DNA of 14,449 bases, taken from NCBI GenBank assembly GCA_964628835.1, contig CAZVME010000085.1:1-14449 (forward strand). Direction: 5' to 3'. The position numbers and the translations under genes are program-made. Position 1 is the stretch's first letter; each line of letters begins with the position of its first letter. Below the pieces are notes generated by a model. That model saw only the letters and a program-made list of their open reading frames with translations, had not been told where the DNA came from and did no database searches. Positions 6,590-12,738 of this stretch are shown here, piece by piece. Origin of the DNA: JAAGZL01 sp964628835 (GTDB taxonomy: Bacteria; Pseudomonadota; Gammaproteobacteria; Chromatiales; Chromatiaceae).

Positions 6590-7018
6590 ATGACGACCGT
6601 AAGTACAAAGCCGGCCGAGGTGCGCCGCGAATGGTATCTAGTAGATGCCACTGACAAGACACTGGGACGTTTGTCCAGTGAGATTGCTCGCCGCCTGCGT
6701 GGCAAGCATAAGCCTGAGTATACCCCGCACGTGGATACCGGTGACTACATCGTAGTGATCAATGCAGAGAAGATTCATGTAACCGGCAATAAGCTGGCTG
6801 ATAAGATGTACTACCACCACACCGGTTATATTGGCAATCTGAAGTCGATCAGCCTGGGCAAGCTCCTGGATAAGGCCCCGGAGCGGGTGATAGAGAAGGC
6901 AGTGAAGGGTATGATGCCTAAGAACATCCTGGGACGCGCCATGTTCAAAAAGCTGCGGGTTTACGCCGGCACCGAACATGGGCATGAAGCTCAGCAACCC
7001 AAGCCCCTGGACATCTAG
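6590..7018 (+). CDS. rplM: 50S ribosomal protein L13
   Basis: This is a large-subunit ribosomal protein that binds 23S rRNA early in 50S assembly. The 142-aa product has exactly the E. coli length and carries family motifs throughout: WYLVDATDKTLGRLSSEIA, RGKHKPEYTPHVDTGDYIVV, MYYHHTGY, GMMPKNILGR and LRVYAGTEHGHEAQQP. The frame is open 60 bases further upstream, but the start at 6590 is preferred. It gives the standard length and follows GGAG (6578-6581) by 8 bases. It is the first gene of the conserved rplM-rpsI operon; 48 bases separate it from rpsI. Confidence 0.97.
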   Translation: MTTVSTKPAEVRREWYLVDATDKTLGRLSSEIARRLRGKHKPEYTPHVDTGDYIVVINAEKIHVTGNKLADKMYYHHTGYIGNLKSISLGKLLDKAPERVIEKAVKGMMPKNILGRAMFKKLRVYAGTEHGHEAQQPKPLDI

Positions 7019-7066
7019 GAACGCCAACGGCGGCATAACTAACATTCGATCTGGAAATAGATAAAG

Positions 7067-7459
7067 ATGGCACAAGCACAAAACTACGCAACAGGACGCC
7101 GCAAAAGCTCAGCTGCTCGCGTCTTTCTGTCACTAGGCAGCGGTAACATCACTGTCAATAACCGTTCTTTAGATAACTTCTTTGGCCGCGAGACTGCCCG
7201 CATGGTGGTGCGCCAGGCCCTTGAGGTTGTAGATATGGTGGACAAGGTTGATCTGAAGATCACCGTTAGCGGTGGTGGCACCACTGGACAGGCAGGCGCC
7301 ATCCGTCACGGTATCGCCCGCGCGCTCACCGGTTATGATGAATCACTGCGTAGCACGCTGCGCAAGGCTGGCTTCCTGACCCGTGACGCCCGTGCCGTTG
7401 AGCGTAAGAAGGTCGGTCTGCACAAGGCCCGTAAGCGTCCTCAGTACTCCAAGCGCTAG
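7067..7459 (+). CDS. rpsI: 30S ribosomal protein S9
   Basis: This is a small-subunit protein whose C-terminal tail reaches the P-site tRNA. The 130-aa product shows the S9 signatures: YATGRRKSSAARVFL near the N-terminus, FGRETARMVVRQAL, GGGTTGQAGAIRHGIARAL, and the basic tail ending KARKRPQYSKR with the universal SKR. It is the second gene of the rplM-rpsI operon. A GGA (7053-7055) 11 bases before the ATG is the only Shine-Dalgarno-like site, suggesting translational dependence on rplM. The petABC and sspAB genes that often follow in this class are absent; a tRNA gene lies 44 bases downstream. Confidence 0.97.
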   Translation: MAQAQNYATGRRKSSAARVFLSLGSGNITVNNRSLDNFFGRETARMVVRQALEVVDMVDKVDLKITVSGGGTTGQAGAIRHGIARALTGYDESLRSTLRKAGFLTRDARAVERKKVGLHKARKRPQYSKR

Positions 7460-7503
7460 TTTCACTGTTCCGGTTTTTGGCCAGTTGCTGGAAACCGCGA
7501 CAT

Positions 7504-7577
7504 TGGGGACTCGTCTAATGGTAGGACACCGGACTCTGACTCCGCATGTCGAGGTTCGAATCCTCGGTCCCCAGCCA
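7504..7577 (+). tRNA. tRNA-Gln (anticodon CUG)
   Basis: A complete cloverleaf is visible. The acceptor stem TGGGGAC (7504-7510) pairs with GTCCCCA (7567-7573), beginning with the U-A pair typical of bacterial tRNA-Gln. The D arm is GTC/GAC around TAATGGTAG. The anticodon loop CTCTGAC (7534-7540) carries CTG at 7536-7538. The T arm is CGAGG-TTCGAAT-CCTCG (7550-7566). Discriminator G and an encoded CCA (7575-7577) complete it. The outermost anticodon-stem pair (7529 with 7545) is C opposite C, an unpaired position. It follows rpsI closely and could be cotranscribed with it. Confidence 0.95.
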
Positions 7578-7594
7578 ACACAAGCATAACCCGC
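7559..7594 (+). repeat. Direct repeat copy 1, tRNA-Gln 3' end and flank
   Basis: This 36-bp stretch is repeated exactly at 7725-7760. It covers the T-loop, the 3' acceptor strand and CCA, then 17 bases of flank including the left arm of the terminator. Duplication of a tRNA 3' end is the hallmark of tRNA-targeting integrases. Confidence 0.9.
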
Positions 7595-7612
7595 TTCGGC
7601 GGGTTTTGTTTT
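7588..7612 (+). terminator. Intrinsic terminator of tRNA-Gln
   Basis: AACCCGC (7588-7594), a TTCG tetraloop and GCGGGTT (7599-7605) form a stable stem, followed by a T-rich tail (TTTTGTTTTG). It lies 10 bases after the encoded CCA. Confidence 0.88.
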
Positions 7613-7639
7613 GTGCTGGGGGAGAGGATGAGGACCTCG

Positions 7640-7679
7640 GTTCGACGGAATCGCCAGGAGCGATTCCGAACAGTCGAAC
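7640..7679. repeat. Long bulged hairpin inside the duplicated-tRNA interval
   Basis: CGGAATCGC (7646-7654) and GCGATTCCG (7660-7668) form a perfect 9-bp stem with loop CAGGA. An outer pair, GTTCGAC (7640-7646) with GTCGAAC (7673-7679), extends it past a 4-base bulge. The interval also holds the near-palindrome GCCATGGATGGC (7708-7719). There is no coding frame. Confidence 0.6.
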
Positions 7680-7724
7680 GTAGTGAGGCTGGCCCCGCAG
7701 AGGTGGAGCCATGGATGGCGGAAT

Positions 7725-7760
7725 AATCCTCGGTCCCCAGCCAACACAAGCATAACCCGC
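7725..7760 (+). repeat. Direct repeat copy 2, orphan tRNA-Gln 3' end
   Basis: This is an exact 36-bp copy of 7559-7594, starting in the T-loop, so no tRNA can be formed from it. After the copy the sequence diverges (CCCGCTGCCG followed by eight T). The stem of the original terminator is therefore broken, while a T-run remains. Confidence 0.9.
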
Positions 7761-8049
7761 CCCGCTGCCGTTTTTTTTGCAACAAGTAAGAAAATATCGG
7801 TGTTGATCTGCAAAAGAAGTTTGTATTTGCCGTTATGAAGCTAGAGCATAATTATGGATCGGCAGAAATGATAGCCCTTGCTTCGGGCTGCGTAATATTG
7901 CGGTTTAAGGGTTAATTCTGCTGAGATATCAGTAAGTTATTTGGTATGTGGCCGGCTGGTGAGGGCCTGAACGCAGGTGTTGCTATAAATTGCCAGTGTT
8001 GCGTTTGTGCAACATAATGGCAATGTGTGGTTTTTTTTCAAAAAAAGTG
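7761..8049. other. Gene-free upstream region of the porin gene
   Basis: No coding sequence is supported. A short stem (GCCC/GGGC in 7875-7890) and a T8/A7 run pair near 8033-8046, just before the porin promoter, are the only structures seen. The A/T run could act as an UP-like element, but this is a guess. Confidence 0.35.
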
Positions 8050-8078
8050 TTGCGAAGTTGTCTGGGGGGTACTATAGT
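8050..8078 (+). promoter_or_regulatory. Sigma70-type promoter of the porin gene
   Basis: A -35 TTGCGA (8050-8055) and a -10 TATAGT (8073-8078) are separated by exactly 17 bp. They lie about 70 bp before the porin ATG, leaving an untranslated leader of roughly 60 bases. An A/T-rich run lies immediately upstream. No operator was recognised. Confidence 0.6.
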
Positions 8079-8146
8079 TACTCCGCTGGACACAGAATTT
8101 AATTATTTCGATTTAAAACACATTAATGATGAGAACGGGAGTTTCC

Positions 8147-9145
8147 ATGAAAAGACAACTTTTAGCCGCAGCAGTTGCCGCAGCAGTTGCAGTACCAATG
8201 ACCGCCTCCGCCGGTGACGTTACCCTGTATGGCGTAATGATGATGAGCATCAACGACCTGGATCACGATGGTAGTGGTAGCCCAGGCGGATCTGCCAACT
8301 GGGATTCCAGCGCTCCTGAAGGTTCCAGCGTACAGAGCCATTTCTCCAGATTCGGTATCAAGGGTACCGAAGACCTGGGTAACGGCCTGAGCGCTTTCTT
8401 CCAGATGGAGTTCCACCTGGCAGACGCCGAAGATGGTGGTGATCTGAACAACAACCGTAACACCTTCGTTGGCCTGGCCGGCAACTGGGGTAAGGTAGCT
8501 CTGGGTCACAACGACAGCCCGTTCAAGAAGTCCACCGGTTCTCTGGAGCTGTTCTCAGTTATCCAGGGTGACTACAACCAGATCGGTTTTGAAGACGAGC
8601 GTCTGGGTAACAGCCTGTTCTACTACAGCCCGAACTGGAATGGCCTCTCCTTCGGTGCGGCAATTACCATGCCTTCTGCAGACGATGACGAAGACGGTGT
8701 TGAGGGTTACTCCCTGGCCGCCACCTACAAGAACGGCCCTTTCTTCGCATCCCTGGCTGCCGAGAGCTTTGACGGTGGTAGCGGTGGTCACGCTGACAGA
8801 CTCGGCAGATCAGAAGACAAATGGCGTCTGGGCCTGGGCTACACCGCAAACGGTTTCCACGTTGGTTACATCTATGAAGATCGTGATGACTTCGATGGTA
8901 TGGATGGTGCCGATGAGGATAGCTGGCAGCTGTCCGGTAGCTACACCTTCGGTAACAACGTAGCCAAGATTGCCTACGGTCAGGAAGATGCCTACAATGG
9001 GGATGACCCAGAACAGTGGTCTATCGGTCTTGATCACAAGCTGAGCAAGCGCACCAAGGTCTATGCTGTATATTCTGACTATGATGCTGATTCCGTCAGG
9101 GGTGATTGGGATAGCTTCGGTGTTGGTATCGTACACAAGTTCTAA
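8147..9145 (+). CDS. Outer-membrane general porin (Gram-negative porin, OmpC/Omp32-like)
   Basis: This is a trimeric-porin-type beta-barrel that lets small solutes cross the outer membrane. The 332-aa precursor has a classic signal peptide (MKRQ, an alanine-rich core, then ASA), with cleavage expected after A22. The mature start GDVTLYGVM is typical of the Porin_4/OMP_b-brl families. Alternating aromatic strands follow (GLSAFFQMEFHL, GKVALGHNDSPFKK, SLFYYSPNWNGLSFGAAI, KVYAVYSDYDAD). It ends in a C-terminal phenylalanine (GIVHKF), the beta-barrel assembly signal. The mature chain is rich in D and E, especially in loops, suggesting cation preference (inference). The start at 8147 is chosen over 8126 because it opens the signal peptide and follows GGGAG (8137-8141) by 5 bases. 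Codon choice is strongly biased, as in highly expressed genes. Confidence 0.93.
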   Translation: MKRQLLAAAVAAAVAVPMTASAGDVTLYGVMMMSINDLDHDGSGSPGGSANWDSSAPEGSSVQSHFSRFGIKGTEDLGNGLSAFFQMEFHLADAEDGGDLNNNRNTFVGLAGNWGKVALGHNDSPFKKSTGSLELFSVIQGDYNQIGFEDERLGNSLFYYSPNWNGLSFGAAITMPSADDDEDGVEGYSLAATYKNGPFFASLAAESFDGGSGGHADRLGRSEDKWRLGLGYTANGFHVGYIYEDRDDFDGMDGADEDSWQLSGSYTFGNNVAKIAYGQEDAYNGDDPEQWSIGLDHKLSKRTKVYAVYSDYDADSVRGDWDSFGVGIVHKF

Positions 9146-9168
9146 GTTTGTTTAGAACCTGAGTCGTT

Positions 9169-9198
9169 AAACGGGGCCTTCGGGCCCCGTTTTTTTTG
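9169..9198 (+). terminator. Intrinsic terminator of the porin gene
   Basis: ACGGGGCC, loop TTCG, GGCCCCGT (9171-9190) form a near-ideal GC stem extended by AA/TT, followed by an eight-base T-run. It lies 23 bases after the porin stop. Confidence 0.95.
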
Positions 9199-9212
9199 GA
9201 TGATTTTTTTTG

Positions 9213-9279
9213 GGGTCGGAGTCCTTCCGTGTAATACCGATGTTGAAACCTCAGATGGTGGATGGAATGACTCCGATCC
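9213..9279. repeat. Imperfect inverted repeat beside the scar
   Basis: GGGTCGGAGT (9213-9222) pairs with ACTCCGATCC (9270-9279) at nine of ten positions, around a 47-base centre. It sits between the porin terminator and the rpiA fragment. It may be a repeat end or simply residual structure. Confidence 0.3.
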
Positions 9280-9291
9280 TTCAAGTTTATC

Positions 9292-9348
9292 TGTGCCCAG
9301 TATATGAAGATCAGCTGGGTGCTGGGCAAATAGGCCTGCGGTTTTCAC
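9292..9348 (-). pseudogene. 3' fragment of a second rpiA gene
   Basis: Read on the minus strand, this encodes VKTAGLFAQHPADLHILGT. It aligns with VVTVGLFAQRPADLLILGT near the C-terminus of the intact RpiA in this window. Most nucleotide differences are at third codon positions (for example GGT/GGC, CTG/CTA, GAC/GAT, CTA/CTG, GGT/GGC, ACT/ACA). The copy therefore diverged while still coding. Everything N-terminal is missing: at 9340-9348 the sequence passes directly into a porin fragment. The frame runs on past the rpiA C-terminus without the expected stop. Confidence 0.7.
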
Positions 9349-9636
9349 CTTGGCTTCATCTACGAGGACGCCGATGATGCTAACGGTATTGATGGTGCCA
9401 ACGAAGAGATTTTACACATCTCCGCTAGCTACACATCCGGTAACAACCTAGTTAAAGCCGCCTATGGTGAGGCCGGTATTTATGTTGGCGATGTAGATCC
9501 TGAAGCGTTCTCAATTGGGATTGATCACAGGCTGAGCAAGCGCACCAACGTCTACGCTGTGTATGCAGACTATGATGCTGATATAGATGATGAAGATATC
9601 GATGGCTTCTCTTCAGGTATCGTACACAAGCTCTAA
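9340..9636 (+). pseudogene. 3' fragment of a second porin gene (truncated paralogue)
   Basis: This is an open frame of 98 codons with no start codon and an in-frame TAG (9331-9333) just upstream. It aligns colinearly with the last 97 residues of the porin at 8147-9145: GFHLGFIYED against GFHVGYIYED, FSIGIDHRLSKRTNVYAVY against WSIGLDHKLSKRTKVYAVY, SGIVHKL against VGIVHKF. Only one codon of length difference exists, and no internal stops or frameshifts. The terminal F has become L, and the signal peptide and about 70 percent of the barrel are gone, so it cannot make a functional porin. Homology continues past the stop into the terminator region. Confidence 0.88.
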
Positions 9637-9661
9637 GTTGCTTATTAGAACCTGAGTAAAT

Positions 9662-9685
9662 AAACGGGGCCTTTAGGCTCCATTT
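9662..9685 (+). terminator. Decayed copy of the porin terminator
   Basis: ACGGGGCC, TTTA, GGCTCCAT mirrors the terminator at 9171-9190, and the preceding AGAACCTGAGT is also shared. A mismatch and a G-T wobble weaken the stem and the T-run is interrupted (TTTATGG). It marks how far the porin duplication extends. Confidence 0.65.
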
Positions 9686-9771
9686 ATGGGAGTGGTCCCA
9701 GTTGCCGATTTATTTTGAAGGCCGGTTAGATAACCTGTCGGATATTTAGCCGATTAAGCTGACACTGAATT

Positions 9772-11853
9772 CTAAACGCCCTCTAATTTTGTTAATTGTT
9801 TTTCTAGCGTTTTGAAAAGTGGTGTCAGATGTTTTTCATAGGGTTTCCATATGCCAATAGCTTCGTCTGATGCAGGCATATATGACGAGAAAGAGTAGCT
9901 GGTTTCCTCCTTGATATCGATATATTCTTTTTTCATCTCTTTGCAATCGAGGTTACAAAAGGTTGCAAGGGCTTGCAGTTGAGTTTCAGGATCGGAAATA
10001 AGTTCTTCAAACTTTAGGCTATAAATAAACTCTGGAAATAACTGGTCCCAGTGTTTCATAAGTTGCTTGAATAGTAGTATATATTCTCCTAACGCGCCAA
10101 GATCGTATGAATATTTGTGTCCACGAGAAAAGTTTTTTCGGTACATATCGAAGCAGTTGTCTTTTATGTTTCGTTCAATCCAGATCACTTTCGCTTTCGG
10201 TAGGCAGAGACGGATCATTCCTAAATGGTAAATATTTCCAGGAAGTGTATTCGTTATACGATTATTCGTTTTAAATCGTTTTTTTAATGTAGATATGTAT
10301 GCATTACCTATTAGCCTGTAATGTGATTCACTCAGCAACTCTACCCCGTCAGGAAATTCTTTTTGGTGTTCCGTTGATAGTAGAGTTGCCACCATATTTG
10401 CGAAGTCCCTCGATTCGCCAGCAGGAGTAACTAGTGTGCTAAGGCTAAGAGCCGTTTCAGTGACTGTTTTTCCGCTGCGAGGCAATCCAATAATGAAAAT
10501 TGGTGTGTCATCGTAAAACCCGGATTTTTCATGTAACTTTATGAAATCTGGCGTAAATGTGGTTCTTATCTTTTCTACTATTGCCCTTGTCTCATTTATT
10601 GTATTTGCGGCTATATTATTGTCACCTATCCATATTTGATTTCCTTGTTCGAGATAGAAGAATGCTCCTTCATGATCTCCGGTCATGTCCATGGCTTTTG
10701 CTATTGAAAAAGCTAGGGTGGATTGCTGTTTTTCAGGAAGCTTGTTTTGATTGTATAGTTCGAGCATGTCTTGAAGATCATTTTCAATACCATTGACATG
10801 TTTTATTTGCGTGATTGTTTGGTACGCAAATATATTTTGAGGATCAAGGGCAAGGCAGCGGCGTGCTTCAATCTCTGCCGATGTCCAGTTTCTGTCGTGA
10901 AGGTATGTTAATGCCAGTTGTAAGTGTAATTGGGGGTCTTCACCAAAAGATTTCTTATATTTTCTTAGAATGCACTCTGCTTCGTTTGCATTACAGGTAT
11001 TTAAGCTGGTTGAGGCTAGCCCAAGGATTGCCTCCTTTGAGTTTTTGTTTAAGGATATTGCCTGTTTGAAGGCGTGGTACGCGTCTAGAAAAAGGCCATC
11101 TTGCAGGTTGGATTGGCCTAATCCTAGCCAAGCGTCGAAGCTTTTTTGGTTTATTTTTTTGGCCGCAGAGTAATATTGTATTGCTTCCTTACTTTGTTCA
11201 TTATTGTTGTACAGGCTGCCTAGGTTCAGGTGTGCCTTTAGGTTTGTGGAATCTATTGCAATTGCGCGCAGATAATTGGTCTTGGCCTGGTCGAATCTCT
11301 CTTCTTCTTGGTCTAGGCAAGCAAGGTTAACCAGCGCTTCGACGTTACTGGATTCTATGCTTAAGCAGCATTCAAACGCCTGACGGGCTGGCCCTGGTGA
11401 GTTGTTACCGGTATAGAGTACGCCCAGGTTGTAATGGGCATTGGCCAGTTGAGGGTTAAGCTCGGTTGCTTTTTTTAGATGCTGTTCTGCCGCAATATTA
11501 TCTCCCATGCCTAATAACGTTGCTCCCCAATTACAGTATGCTTCGGCATACTCTGGGCGGTGGCGTATGGCTTTTTGATAGCTTTCGATGGCCTTAGCGT
11601 GGTTTCCTATCTCACGATAGGTCTCTCCAAGGTTGTTCCAATACATGGAGGTTGATGGGGATAGTTTTAATGCCCTTTGAAAAGTTCTGATGGCAAGTTG
11701 GTATTTACCACGGCGCTTTTCTGTCATTGCAAGGAGGTGCAGCGCCGGGTGGGCCGTTGGTTGTTGCTTGAGGATGGCTTTACAGATTTTTTCCGTTTGT
11801 TTTATCTGGCCATTGATAAAAGCTTTCATAGCGGTTTGAAACGGGTCTGGCAT
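9772..11853 (-). CDS. TPR-repeat sulfotransferase-domain protein
   Basis: This 693-aa cytoplasmic-looking protein (no signal peptide or membrane helix) has two parts. Residues 1 to about 350 are a run of roughly ten tetratricopeptide repeats (for example MYWNNLGETYREIGNHAKAIESYQKAI and ANAHYNLGVLYTG). A linker follows, and then about 450-690 form a Sulfotransfer_3-type domain. The 5'-phosphosulfate loop is PIFIIGLPRSGKT (about 451-462), followed by a conserved-looking AGESRD. The 3'-phosphate region is VIWIERNIKDNCFDMYRKNF (about 556-575). KFEELISDPE and GIWKPYEKHLTPL are typical later motifs. Such proteins should transfer sulfate from PAPS to a carbohydrate or protein acceptor, unknown here. 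The loop has GKT where many relatives have GTT. The ATG at 11853 is preferred over GTG at 11862 because GAGG lies 8 bases before it. The sulfotransferase half is visibly AT-richer than its neighbours, suggesting transfer. Confidence 0.85.
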   Translation of the reverse strand: MPDPFQTAMKAFINGQIKQTEKICKAILKQQPTAHPALHLLAMTEKRRGKYQLAIRTFQRALKLSPSTSMYWNNLGETYREIGNHAKAIESYQKAIRHRPEYAEAYCNWGATLLGMGDNIAAEQHLKKATELNPQLANAHYNLGVLYTGNNSPGPARQAFECCLSIESSNVEALVNLACLDQEEERFDQAKTNYLRAIAIDSTNLKAHLNLGSLYNNNEQSKEAIQYYSAAKKINQKSFDAWLGLGQSNLQDGLFLDAYHAFKQAISLNKNSKEAILGLASTSLNTCNANEAECILRKYKKSFGEDPQLHLQLALTYLHDRNWTSAEIEARRCLALDPQNIFAYQTITQIKHVNGIENDLQDMLELYNQNKLPEKQQSTLAFSIAKAMDMTGDHEGAFFYLEQGNQIWIGDNNIAANTINETRAIVEKIRTTFTPDFIKLHEKSGFYDDTPIFIIGLPRSGKTVTETALSLSTLVTPAGESRDFANMVATLLSTEHQKEFPDGVELLSESHYRLIGNAYISTLKKRFKTNNRITNTLPGNIYHLGMIRLCLPKAKVIWIERNIKDNCFDMYRKNFSRGHKYSYDLGALGEYILLFKQLMKHWDQLFPEFIYSLKFEELISDPETQLQALATFCNLDCKEMKKEYIDIKEETSYSFSSYMPASDEAIGIWKPYEKHLTPLFKTLEKQLTKLEGV

Positions 11854-11924
11854 GACAGGCACCTCACAAATTGATCAGACGAAACCTTACAGGTTGTTGG
11901 TATTAATTCGTCCTAGAGATTAGG

Positions 11925-11939
11925 CTCTTCTGTGAAGAG
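11925..11939 (-). other. Small hairpin after rpiA
   Basis: CTCTTC (11925-11930) and GAAGAG (11934-11939) form a 6-bp stem with a 3-base loop, 5 bases beyond the rpiA stop. No U-run follows on the rpiA-sense strand, so read-through into the TPR-sulfotransferase gene is possible. Confidence 0.3.
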
Positions 11940-11943
11940 GTGT

Positions 11944-12600
11944 TTAGGCTTCAATAAGCTCTACACCCTGGTTAGTACCTAGGATTAGCAGGTCAGCTGG
12001 GCGCTGGGCAAACAGACCTACGGTGACCACGCCGGTTAAATTGTTTATCTGTTGCTCCAGTTTTATCGGTTCTACAATTTCCAGATTGTGTACGTCCAGA
12101 ATCTGGTTGCCGTTATCCGTAATAAAATTTTCGCGCCACACCGGTGTCCCACCCAGCTTTACGAGTTGCCTGGCAACCAGGCTACGAGCCATGGGTATCA
12201 CCTCGACCGGTAGTGGAAATTCCCCCAGCATCTTGACCAGCTTGCCCTCATCAGCAATACAGATAAATTTTTGGCACACCTCGGCAATAATCTTCTCTCT
12301 GGTCAGAGCGCCACCACCGCCCTTGATTAGTTGTAGGTGATGGTTGGACTCATCCGCGCCATCAACGTATAGCTCCAAGTCTCCTGCTGCATTGAGGTCA
12401 ATTACCTGGATGCCATGGCCCTGAAGTCTCCTGGTAGAGGCCTCAGAACTAGATACCGCAGCTTCTACCCGGTGTTTAATTTTGGCTAGTGCATCAATAA
12501 AATGGTCTACCGTAGAACCGGTGCCCACTCCGATGATTCCTTCGACGAAAAATTCCAGTGCTGCCTCTGCGGCAATTATTTTCTGTTCATCCGCTGTCAT
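11944..12600 (-). CDS. rpiA: Ribose-5-phosphate isomerase A
   Basis: This enzyme interconverts ribose 5-phosphate and ribulose 5-phosphate in the non-oxidative pentose phosphate pathway. The 218-aa product (E. coli 219 aa) has the full motif set: GVGTGSTVDHFI around T30, SSSEAST (about 50-56), YVDGADE with D80 and D83, and KGGGGALTREKII with K93 and E102. These correspond to the catalytic D81, D84, K94 and E103 of the E. coli enzyme. The C-terminus TVGLFAQRPADLLILGT is the segment duplicated in the fragment at 9292-9348. The start at 12600 is chosen because it gives family length and follows GGAG by 8 bases; the frame is open further upstream without conservation. It is divergent from ilvA, an arrangement also known in Pseudomonas. 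Confidence 0.96.
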   Translation of the reverse strand: MTADEQKIIAAEAALEFFVEGIIGVGTGSTVDHFIDALAKIKHRVEAAVSSSEASTRRLQGHGIQVIDLNAAGDLELYVDGADESNHHLQLIKGGGGALTREKIIAEVCQKFICIADEGKLVKMLGEFPLPVEVIPMARSLVARQLVKLGGTPVWRENFITDNGNQILDVHNLEIVEPIKLEQQINNLTGVVTVGLFAQRPADLLILGTNQGVELIEA

Positions 12601-12738
12601 GAAATAACTCCAGTGTGGTTGTTGGCTGTGACTATGATAGCCTTGCCTTAGGTGTAAGTCATGATGGTTTTTGTGGGCCGCCAACTTTTGCTTATGGGTG
12701 AGTGCATACATAGGCCTAATGGATGGGAAACTGTAGAG

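Noticed and set aside
7559..7760. CRISPR-like repeat spacing
   Set aside because: There are only two copies, the repeat is clearly the tRNA 3' end, and the gap is far longer than a spacer.
7343..7813. Minus-strand frame across rpsI end, tRNA-Gln and the repeat
   Set aside because: It is antisense to a ribosomal protein and a tRNA. Its internal repetition (two copies of a similar peptide) is just the 36-bp DNA repeat.
7990..8217. 75-codon frame at the porin promoter
   Set aside because: It covers the promoter and runs out of frame into the porin signal peptide, with no ribosome binding site of its own.
9142..9348. Minus-strand frame containing the RpiA-like segment, as a possible small gene
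   Set aside because: Only about 19 residues match RpiA; the rest is antisense to the porin terminator and unconserved. It is better treated as an rpiA fragment.
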